Source: Phoronis australis (lineage: Eukaryota > Phoronida > Phoronidae). From it: a DNA stretch of 29,641 nt. A program made the translations under genes and the position numbers. Location of the stretch: assembly GCA_002633005.1 (NCBI GenBank), contig NMRA01000770.1, positions 64,711 through 94,351 of the forward strand. The letters run 5' to 3'. Positions 10,801 through 22,800 of the stretch are shown here, one piece after another. The notes under the pieces are model-generated. The model was not told the DNA's origin. It saw only the letters and a list, made by a program, of their open reading frames with translations, and did no database searches. Within the stretch, counting starts at the first letter, position 1. Every line of letters begins with the position of its first letter.

Positions 10801-13800
10801 TGACCCTATTTATAACTTGATTGCATTTAAATATTCATTGCTTATAATGCTGACTAGTTACACAAACATGAATAATGCATAGTATTACTAGCACCTTTTG
10901 AAACAGAGAGAGAGGAGCCTTCTTCCTCCATGAGGCATGGTATTTGTTATGCATTTTCGTAATCTGTCTGAGATTGATTATGAATCTTCGAATATTGTAT
11001 ATTGTCGTCTATCTGTGCTCACAAAGTACTTTGAATAGGCCCGTCCTGAAATACCAGACCACCACTCTTTCTATGTTCAAAGATCTAGTCAGAACTACAA
11101 TAAAGGTTCGTTATCCACTTCCAGATGAAATTTATAGGTACCAACCTGTCGTTGATTGGGTCACATGACCGAGTGTTTTTGTAATAGTAGTCAAACAGAA
11201 TGGCATGCGGCTGCCCATACTGGATGAAAGATAATGATATCAGTAGCATAGTACAATTTCATTTGTGGAGACACTCTTATGACTGTCACTAGGTGGCGAT
11301 GAAGTAGTCAGTGGATATCATTCTTGGAAAGGGATTCAATGCAAAGGAAATTTACAGCATTTTTATGCGGCGCATTATGCCGTCATCTCCGTCCATCCGT
11401 CCGGGCGGCGTCCGGCGTCCGCTGCTCTATCTCCAAAACCCTTTGACATACGTTCATGAAATTTGGCACATATGTTCCATTCATGAATGGGACGGCATGT
11501 GCGAACTTTCGGACAAATTTGACTACCGGTGTGCCCCCTAGTGGCAATTTTAGTTTTTTACGCTTACCTTTGTATCTTCAAAAGTCCTGAACGGATTTTC
11601 ATGAAATTTGGTATGTAGGCACCTATTAGTGAGATGACGCTATCTTGCCGTTTTCAGATGGATTCGACATAGTTTGCGCCACCTAGTGGCCATGTTTAGT
11701 GTTTTCGAGTCTGTTTTTGTGCNAGTCGCCTTCTAGTCTGAGACTAGTAATTAGAAAATGTCAACCGTTGTCAAGTCCTTTCACATTTTGTTCTATTAAA
11801 GCTCGATGAAAGTACAGTGCAAGACAAAAAAGTAATCAGACAAAATACAGTGCAAGACAAAAGTAATCAGACAAAATACGGTTTCCCTGTCATGATTGTT
11901 GACACCGTTATGATAGCTAATGCGGTCAGAACCTGCTAACGGACAGAATGACTTGTAATAAGTAATAGGCTGGCCAAATTCGTGATAACTTTCTTGTTAA
12001 TTTCCCGTCATTCTCGGTCACGAGGAAAGTCTGCTCTGATGTTGAATTCTGCTTCCACCCCGCCATCGTGACAGAATTCTGGTTAATTTTGTAGGACTAC
12101 TGCCTAGTGCTGTATATTTTTTTCTGAAATCGCAATGACTGAAATTTTTTAATTTGTCTCTAATAATATAGCACATTGTTTATAATCATGAAACGATTGT
12201 TGAGAAAATTTTCATCTTTTTTACTTTGAACTTGAATTTCTGAAAAAAAGTGCTTGTAACTTCACGTTTAAACTATATACTTACTTTGGTGTAGAATTTC
12301 CCTCATAGTTATTCTTATTGAGGAACTTGATACAGGTATAAAATCCTTTTATTAGGAATATTTGATTGCCAAGTAGGTTAAGAATTACCCTGAATTTTGT
12401 TATTTAATATGATGTAATTTTTCAATTTTTGACTCAAGTGTAGTTTTTGTTTTCAGACCCAGGAGTTGCACATTTTTTTTAAACATCAGTCGTTTCCAGT
12501 AATCTGTGTCTCACTTGATTACGAATCTCATATAAGGTTCTACAAAACAGTTGTTTTGATGGTCAATTGAGAACATCAAAACCTGAGAAAACTTGATAGA
12601 AAAACACGGATCAAATATCCATTTCCATTCAACTGATTCAGAAGTAATTCAAGTAATTCTGGCAAGAAATTCATCCAAGTTTGGCAGAGTATGACACAAT
12701 TCTAGTATATTTTTAATTCATGCACGAATTTCGTACATTAGCAAAGAATTAAGCATTTCATTGACTCAAGACTTCTAATGGATTTTTTTGTGTTAGAAAC
12801 TTTACAGTTGTACAGTCTGATATTGATCAGTGACCCTATTTATAACTTGATCGCATTTAAATATTCATTGCTTATAATGCTGACTAGTTACACAAACATG
12901 AATAATGCATAGTATTACTAGCACCTTTTGAAACAGTGAGAGAGAGGTGCCTTCCTCGTCCATGAGACATGGTATTTGTTATGCATTTTCGTAATCTGTC
13001 TGAGATTGATTATGAATCTTCGAATATTGTATATTGTCGTCTATCTGTGCTCACAAAGTACTTTGAATAGGCCCGTCCTGAAATACCAGACCACCACTCT
13101 TTCTATATTCAAAGATCTAGTCAGAGTTACAATAAAGGTTCGTTATCCACTTCCAGATGTAATTTATAGGTACCAACCTGTCGTTGATTGGGCCACATGA
13201 CCGAGTGTTTTTGTAATAGTAGTCAAACAGAATGGCATGCGGCTGCCCATACTGGATGAAAGATAATGATATCAGTAGCATAGTACAATTTCATTTGTGG
13301 AGACACTCTTATGACTGTCACTAGGTGGTGATGAAGTAGTCAGTGGATATCATTCTTGGAAAGGGATTCAATGCAAAGGAAATTTACAGCATTTTTTATG
13401 AATTCTTTGTGATCATAGCATCTAGTTTCCCTTGTTGTGCATTAGGATGTTCAGATTTCCCTTGTTGTGCATTAGGATGTTCAGATTTCCCTTGTTGTGC
13501 ATTAGGATGTCCAGATTTCCCTTGTTGTGCATTAGGATGTTCAGATTTCCCTTGTTGTGCATTAGGATGTTCAAATTACCCAATTGTAAGTTAGGAGTTT
13601 TTCACACAGTTGTATGTTAAAAATGTCTTTGAATTAAAAAAGTTGCGTTCCATCCTTGTAAATGAAACCAGACGTGCACTCCAGGTGGGTAATGTGACCA
13701 TGACTCTTTGTAAATTATAGTGTTATTTAGTAATTGATATTGCTGTTTAATGAATTATAGTGCTATTTAGTAAATTATAGTGTTATTTAGTAATTTAAAA

Positions 13801-16800
13801 ATATAGCAAAACAAACCTACATTGATAGCAAAATGACAGTATCATTAATGTGAAATCTCATTTCCTGTAAATTTTTTATGTAGATCCTCAAAAAATCTTT
13901 GAAATTTTCTACACATGTCATTCTTCACTGACAGCAAAAAGTCATACTTTCCCTAGTCTCTCTTGCAAAAGTGGAACTTTTTAATTACAATTCCTAGCAG
14001 CGTGTTCTGAAATTCGTCAAAACTTTCCAGAGTCCCACGTAACTTTGATCTATGATAGTGAGGTTGAGGTGACTGACACTGTGGATTAATTGTGCCAGGC
14101 TCACTGGTTATGATATGAAACCTAGTCACTTAAAGTAGCCTGTAGACCGTTTGCTCATGGTTATGAAACCAAGTCACTTAAAGCACCCTGTTGACCGTTT
14201 GCTCATGGTTATGAAACCAAGTCACTTAAAGCACCCTGTTGACCGTTTGCTCATGGTTATGAAACCAAGTCACTTAAAGCACCCTGTAGACCGTTTGCTC
14301 ATGGTTATGAAACCAAGTCACTTAAAGTACCCTGTAGACTGTTCGCTCACACCACTGCTTTGAGATGGATGCTACATAACTGCAAATAACATCAAGTGAT
14401 TAATGATTAAATAATGGTGAACGTCAGTCTATAAAGTAATGAATCCAGCTTTCTTATGCTTTATCACATGCCTGCTCATGGCTTAGTATGCAATATTTGA
14501 GACCGTTAATGACCTGTAAAAATCATACATTAGTGTAATTGGTTTTATAGTTTTGATAAATAATAAAAATTCTATTATAATTTTATGAGAGTACAATTGG
14601 AAAGTACCAGTATTGACAGACTGTGCAAACATGTTATCTAATATTTGAAGTTTGTGGGAGAAACCGCACCAGTCATACCTTCAACTTGCCTCTTCATAAT
14701 AGACAGTGTCTCAATGCCATTATTTTCTCACAGTGCTTCACTTCTTCAGCACTGGTCTCACAGTTGAACAGGCCTGGTGATCACTCAAGTTTGCATCATT
14801 TGTTATTTTAGTTTCAGTTACACCCCCCTCAGTTAAATGGGTAATGGTCTGATATAGCATGCAGAAATTTTGAGAACCAGTTTTCTCCACTGAATAACAG
14901 GCATCAAACTGGTTCTCAAAATACGGACACGTTATATCAGACTATTGCCGTTAAATGTGTTTACTAATAACCGGGTGCATGGCAACGTGTGATGTCATTG
15001 TTTCGTTTTTTCAACTGATTAGAAGTAAACTTCCTTTTCATTATGGTAAAATTTTTTTGAAAATTTCAACGCAGTGTGGCGGAACTGTAAGATTTCATTT
15101 TGGAAGTAATTTCAACAAGAGTAAACACTTATTTTATTATTTGAAAATTCTATTTAGTGCGGCTGTCATCAACAAGCTCACGATGAAATTTTGGACATTT
15201 TTGGCAATGCAGCAACCATTTGAAAAATTGAAAAAAATTTTGGCCACTTTTATTATGCGCCCACATATTTAATATGTTGACGCATTATGCCATCATCTCT
15301 GTCTGTCTGTCCGTCTGTCCGGGCGGCGTCTGTACGGCATCTGTCCGACATCAATGTTCCGCTGCTAAATCTACTTGTTTATTGCAAACTTATCGGATGC
15401 TTTTAATTTTAATCGAAGACTGAAGTTAATTGTTCATTCTAACCACAACTCCCCAAAACATTGACTCTGTTGAGTGCACAAAGTCAGGAGTTGTAGAATG
15501 AGGTGCAGAGTAGTGAAACAAGAGTCAGCACAATGAGATTATTTTATAACCTCAAAACCAATTATCAGGAAGTAGTTAACTGTGGGAGACATGCACAACT
15601 AAATCCCCATGCGTCTGTGTACTATTGGATCAGATTGAACACTTGTCTCACATCAAACATCAAATTCTTCACGCAATCTACGTTCAGAAAAAATATATAC
15701 CATAAACTCGCCCATTCCCGAATTTTCATCAATTTTCAGTTTAAGCGCCCACTGCTTGGGTAATTGTCCACCCCCCATCTCAGGGTTTCCCAATTTAAGC
15801 GACCAGGGCGTTAACCCGCGAGTTTACGGTACTTTAATTTGGTTAAAATCTATGATTTTGTAGGTATTTGGCTAAATAGTTACACAGGCTTGTCAATAAG
15901 GCATTTATACACTGTAAGCTTAAAACACACTGTGTTTGTTTGTGTGTAGTCACTAGAAAGGCTTGTATTTGGTGTTATGTACTGCAATCATAATGCCAGG
16001 TTTGTGACAGCAAATCTGTCATGCTAAGCTAAGAGTGTACAGTTCTTTCAAACAACATGCATTGATATACAACTAAAACGCTAACATGATTGTGTACTAA
16101 CTGGTGCATTAACCTTATACTGAAATGAAATATTTTAAATGAGGAATATGAATCAGAATTACCTGAATTACCTTCTGCGAGAGGGTTCCTTGAAGATGTT
16201 GGGCACAAACCCTGTCCCCATAGGTACACCCAAATGAACATGTTATAGAAATATAGACAAAAATATTGAAAAATAAACAAGCTGCTGTACAGATTTTTAC
16301 CTTTTCTCAACAAAAGATACGAATTATGGAAATCTCACCTTTTTCTGAAGGCGTCCCGAGCTGTAGAGACCACCCACTTACATCAGTAGTAATGCCTAGC
16401 TGTAACACCTCTAGCCAGCTGAACACTTTAATACTTTGAACAAATTGATTTAGAGTTGAACAACCGTGTACAAATCAATGGTCTTGTTGCGGTGATAGAC
16501 ACCCAGCAGAAGGGCTTGATGATCACCTGCTGGTCACAGGAGTACTTAATGATGATACATTTTCTGTCAGTTGAAAATTTATTCAAGAGTATCGTATAGC
16601 AACTACAATTATTATACAAAAATTTGTTACAAGTTCTCGTTCGTCTCAATACAAGGCAATGGTGTGGTAAGGACTCTCCTGTTAGGGGCAGGAAAAAAAT
16701 TAGTTTGCTCAAGGTTGGAGATTGTACCAAATTTTACTCGTAGATATAGGCAGAATTGGCTGTCCCAAATTCAAGAGTTGCGAGAAAGAATTTTACTTTG

Positions 16801-19800
16801 GCAGCTATTTTTGATGATTTTGATAGTTTCTGATACTTGAAAAACTGACTCCAAAATTATCCGTACCTCAAATGTTAGGAATCAAAAAAAATGTTAAAAT
16901 TTGGCTTGAATTTAAGTGTCCCAAATTTTAGAGACTCCCAAATTTTAGAAACTTTCCCAAATTTTAGAGACTCTCAAATTTTTACCATCAGAATGTTAAA
17001 ACTAGTTTTTTTATTGATAAAAGCATAAACATTTTGTTTTACATTTTACAGGTAGTAGTTGCTGTGGTTACAGTATGGATGTAGAAATCCTGTGCTCATG
17101 ATTTGCACCTGATGTATAATTGCCATGGTTACGGTATAGATGTAGAATGGAAATTAATGACTGTGCCCATTTGTGAATTCTTATTCCATTTAATTAATTT
17201 CTGAGCAAGTAGTCACCATTATAAGCACCCATACTGCTTAGGGAAGTCAAATGAAAGTGGGGCGCCGAATTCAGACTTCAAATCACCGTTGTTTGAAATT
17301 CTCAGTAACTGGGTTTGGAATTTTCCTTTTTTAAGAGGATTTCTTCTTTTTTGGTTTCCATTTCCTCTAATTTGATTTCCAGTTTTCTCTTTTCAATTTA
17401 TGTTCATGTTAAATTTAATTTTACAACACAAAAATATTTATATCACAGAAGCCCATTTACTTCACCTGAAAATTTTTCATTTTTTTGTCATTGGTCATTC
17501 CAAGACGTGCAGTGATCATTGGATTGGGATTTATGTTTTATTTTTCCGTAACTGACTCTCTGGGGAAGCTGTGAATTTGTTCAATGCTGAGACTTAGCAT
17601 ACTTAGAGTGTATGACTTCTGAACTTGAGTCTTGACTATTCAAACGTTACCCACAGTGTTCAAACAGGGTGTAGCATAGGTCTTTTCAAACTTGTAAAGT
17701 TATATGTTCCTGAAGGTGACTTTAGGTGCAGTTTGCCTTGTGTAGCTGGCTAAAATGAAAATAGGCTTTTTACTGTCATAAACTGGTTACATAATATTCC
17801 TTACCGCAATAGAATAATCATTTCCGTTATCAGTAAGAAAATCCCTTGTGACCCAAAAATGTCCTTCAAATTATTTTGAGTCTACCAAGCTTTTGAAAAT
17901 AGCACATGTAGACATTGCCTGCGACTTAAATTGCCTACAATAATCCAAGGTCTGATAACTATGGTACTATTTTAAACCCTAAAGATCTTCGGGTTAAGAC
18001 CTCAACATTGCCAGCTAAATACATTAAGCAAAATTCATCTTCAAATAACTAGAAAAGTAATATCAAAAATATATAGAAAAATCAATGCCACAAATTCATC
18101 TTCTCATTTCAGATCGGCTGTTGTCCACTCGCACCAGCTGCTGGCCTCCCAGAATGCCTCACCGTCCCAGCATGCCATTGTTGGCGTGGGCGCCATTGAA
18201 TCGTCTTACTTCTTGCAGACGGTACCCTGCCTGTCGTCATACACCCATGATGATCTGCCTGCTATCATGGTATTCATACAATACTTGGTCCAACTAGAGG
18301 GTCCAATGTGGAGACAGATTAGAGGTCTGGGCCTGGCCTATGGTTACTTGTAAGTGAAAATACTTGTGATAATCATTATGATTTTCCTATTGAATACCAT
18401 TCACACAGTGTTTGTTGCAAGTAGAGTAACTGATGTTCAAGCAGATTGGAGGACTGGGACTGGCTTATGTTTAGTGGTGGGAGTTCTAACGATAATGTGA
18501 ATGGAATACCAACCCTACAGTAATTGGTCCAGCTATATGACTCCATGTGAAGGCGTAGACAAATCTGTGGAGGGGTGGGTGCTCGCTAGGACTGGCTTAT
18601 AGCTACTTGTGAGGGTACTGTTTACTTACTGTGATGAATATTCATAATTATTGTAATATATGCAGACCCATTGTTGTCAAGACTGGCTTAAGTAATAAAA
18701 CCAGTGATACCCCCGAATTGTTTGACCATCAAGCCACCGTTAGTTGGTTTATGGAATCAAATTTGCGTAGTACTGAAACATGTTTATTTGAGCTTACCCG
18801 CTTGAATTTTATGTGAATTGTATTTGGTTGTGTTCGGCTCTATGTTGCTATAGTTGGGCCAATGTCAGAGTGTGGCAGAATGTGAAACATTTGAGCAAAA
18901 CCACGGAGCAAATTTTTAAAGCATCACTCGGAGAGACTTATCTGTTATGACGTAGTAGATGCTGGTTGTATTCTGTTGAGCCCTACGCACTCTCAATGGA
19001 AGCATATGGGCCTACTTATGTGTTATGCAGTTGGTGGTATCCAGTAAACTGTGATACGAATTTGGTGTTTTTGTTTTTAAGGGACGTTTATTGGTTTACG
19101 TCCGAAAAATGCATTTTGCATGGAATAGACTTCTGAGCTTTGACCAGGACTATGAAACGATGAAATCTGTTGCATTTTTCTGACGTCATTACAAATCACC
19201 AATTCTTGTCGTTGTCTGCCAGGCATTTGCTGAGATCGAGGCTGGTGTCTTTGGCATTTAAATATGCTGATTGTACTCAGATGTTATACGCACGAGTTCT
19301 AGCTACTAATGCAAAGCTAGTTGGCCCTTCTTTGCTCTATTGCTAATTTCTTTAGAATGAACTTTCTTGCGGAGACTGTCCCTTTAAGAGATTTTGATGT
19401 TATTGAATCGATGTTTTGAGTTCATTTTCCCGGTGCTCCTTTTCCAGCATGTATGTCTCCCCAGAGCAAGGTCTACTGTTCTTCACTCTGAGTGACTGTA
19501 CTCATGCTGTGGACGCTTACAAGCAGGCACACACCATCGTGGTGAGTTGGTGTTATTCGCTTATAAATACTCAAAAGCCGTTCAGTGCAGTTACACATTA
19601 CAGGCAACAGATTTGCGACTACAACACGTTTTTATGAAATTCCCATAGGTGGCGACACCTTCTTGGGCTTCCCTCAGCTTCCCGTTAATGTGTACGGACG
19701 TGAAATTGCGGTATCTGTTTTAGTGCTTAGCATTTTGAGCGTCTTCCTTTTTGTGAGTTATTTTGGGAATAGCTCAGAAAGTGCAGTTTGGCAATCTACA

Positions 19801-22800
19801 AAAAACATCGTAACGTGCACGTGCAGTGATCTCCATGCAACGTATTGCTCTGTGTCGGCCATCTTCCTTTCACTGTGTTACTTATTTGCAGACTAAGTGT
19901 CTAATCATGTGGGGCTTTATCTACAACTTTGAGATTTGCATATTTTCACTTGAGAGTGCCCATGCAGTCCAATTTATATGATCGAAACTTCATTGAAAGC
20001 ACCCCTGTCTTTATGAACACTCATCTCGCACATACTTTTTCTCTCGAAACGCAAGAAATTGGCTTATCTTTTGTGTAACAAGCGGTTATATTTTCAATGG
20101 CAGCTTGCCACCAGTCTTGTGCTATATTCTATTTAACTGTTGGGCAAATCAAAGCTCAATAATGGCCACGATTGCACAAAAAACTTGGTTTTCTTGCTCA
20201 TGTGCTCGACTTAATACACATCTTATTTGTGAGTTCCCCAGTGGAAGTGCCCTGGAGGTTAAGGCGAGTCGTACAGTAAAAATTATGTGATGATAGACGA
20301 CATCTTTTGATTGCATCAAATAACAGCGCATATTACTCACCTGGTGGGGGTCAGTGAACTTTAGGATTGAGACGTGGAAAGCTGGATTCAAAATCAAACA
20401 ACGAACTATTTGTCCCTTTGATTGGTTGAGTACAAAGCATTATCCTGCTGTGATTTATAAGTGCTCTGCTACAAATATTTAATGTATTGATTTTTGACTT
20501 GCACTAATTGGTCGCACTGATAACAGTATGACACTTTGTGGGGCTGACCTAGTGACAAGTTCAGTTATGGTCTGGGAATTTTAAATAAATGGTTTTAGTG
20601 CAGATAGTTTCCCGTGAAAATTTATCGACACAACTTCTCAGAAAGAATGGAGTTTTATATCATCAACTTTTCCAAGAAAAGTAAATTCACAATGATTGTC
20701 ATAGTTTTTGTCTGGCTTGATAAAATAATTTAATGTAAAGCTAGTTTGCAAGCACAATTTAGTCAACTTTTTGACATTGTGAATTCTGCAAATAGCGACA
20801 CCTAATGCTTTTGATCAAAACTAATGACACTCATGGCTCACATCTTTTTCAGATACATTCCTCTCCACCATCACAAGATGTTGACTCGGCTCGTAGTTCA
20901 AAAATAAGAAAATCACACTGTGACTGACTGAGATTTCAGTGCTTGTAAAGTTTGTCAGACTCGTAAATGCAGGGGAGATAATTTCAAAGGACTGCGCCAT
21001 AAATTGCATTTTAAGACAGACTTGCACTTTTTGTCTGACAACAACAGTCCTGTGTGTCATCTTTAACGTTAAAATAATTTGAAGTTGAACTTATGACCCG
21101 ACCGTATTACTGTATGTGACTCTAACATTGGTTACAGGATGGTTACATTAGTGGGAAGACGCCATTTTCTGAAGTCGAACTCGAGACATCTAAGAGCAGC
21201 CTGATCTTTGAGATTATTGAGAAGGAGACGACCATCGGTGATACAGTTCAGCAGTCCCTCCAGTCATACTACAAAGGGGTCGGTACAGACTATAACAGGT
21301 ATGGAGGGCACGGAGGGCTGATTTCCTGTGGCATGCATTGTGGGTATGCGTGTAGGCCATGTGCATTTTTATTAAAAAGCTGCTTGTATTCATATTTAGA
21401 GGTTGTGCCAGAATGCGCTCTGGTGACGAAGGTTGGTGGTTGGCTTCACTTTATTGAGTCCTGTAAAAGCCAAAAGTATGCAGACAAAATGACCCAGAAT
21501 TCCCTTCCATGATGGCTGGACGGAAGCAAAATTCATCATTCATCTGTCGACAGAATTTAATTTAGCTGTCATGACAGGAAAATTGTATTTTGTATGATTA
21601 CCTTTTTCTTGCAGTGTTGCAGCTTGTTAGTGTGCTGTACGTCTTGGTTGTTAACAGCGACGGCAAAGAAAATGTCTTCCTCCCTTTCCAGTTGTATTGG
21701 TCAGCAGTTCACCAGGCTTACACCTGTGTTTCACATGCTTGGTCATTAAAACTGGGCAGATTCTGAATGAACTCTTAAACTGTTACTCAGTGAACAATGT
21801 TATGCCTAAATTCCCATTGTCTTTGAATAAAAAATACTATGAATTAATTTTTTTCTGTGTTAAATGTACACGGTGTGTATGTTGTTAGCTGTAAATAGTG
21901 AAAAGTGGAGTATATTGCCTGTGTGTAAATTTGATGTTCCGTACAGGGACTTGCTGAAGAAGGTGTCTGCGGTCACTCTGGACGACTTGAAGAGGGTGGG
22001 GCCTAAGTACTTCACACCGCTCTTTGACCCCGCCCAGTGTCGGTCTGTCGTGGTCGCACACCCGTCTAAGGTGGAAGAGATCGTCAACAACTTCAAGGAG
22101 TGAGTAGTGTGTAGATGACATTTTGGGGGCTGTGTATATTGTATTGGGTTTGTACCTGAGTGAAGCCCTCCACACTTATTGGTGTTTTCATTTGCAAACA
22201 CTACATTTTCTTTTTGAATCTGTCTTCTGTCCATGTGTAAGTCCATGTTCATGTTCAAGCTATGTTCATGCAGAGGCTTATTGTTCATGTACATGTTCTT
22301 GTTGGTGAACAAGGTTGATGTGTCCATGTACTAGCTTATGTTCACGTGCAAGCTTAGGTTCTTAAACACGTTTAACTTGTTCTTGTACAAGCTCATACTC
22401 GTTATTATGTACACTTAGTGTTCATGCAATCTTCACATCACGCTTATTTTCAAGCTTCTGCACACATTCCTGTTCATGATCATGTTCATACTTTTGCTGT
22501 GGCTCAAGTTCATGTTCATACTTTTGCTGTGGCTCAAGTTCATGTTCATAGTTATGTTCATGTTCATGCTTATGTTCATACTTATGTTCATGTTCATAGT
22601 TATGGTTATGTTTGTGTTTATGTTCAGTGACATGATCATGCTTATACTCATTTTGATGTCTGTGGTTTTGGTGATGTTGTGACACCAGACAATTAAGAAA
22701 CGAGACCTTTTTTGATTTTGCACCTAAGTGTTTGTGTGAAAGAACGCCAAATTTGCTAACAACTGTGATGGTGTAAATCTTAATACTTTGATGTTTTTAT

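Noticed and set aside
10944-13200. Two near-identical 74-residue frames that look like a conserved protein
   Set aside because: They are identical because the whole 1.68 kb is duplicated, so conservation is not evidence of coding.
13343-13620. Cys-rich repeat protein frame (CCALGCSDFP units) and a shifted companion
   Set aside because: A 30 bp tandem repeat keeps any stop-free frame open; there is no signal peptide, splice context or family match.
14151-14363. 70-residue repetitive frame
   Set aside because: A product of the 48 bp tandem repeat, itself a multiple of three.
6542-18112. A missing protease exon in the 11.6 kb intron
   Set aside because: Exon 5 and exon 6 already join in phase 2 and read continuously; no extra coding block was seen.
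22422-22723. Long His/Glu-rich and Met/Asn-rich open frames on the minus strand and a hydrophobic one on the plus strand
   Set aside because: All arise from the TTCATG satellite in intron 9, which is open in several frames at once.
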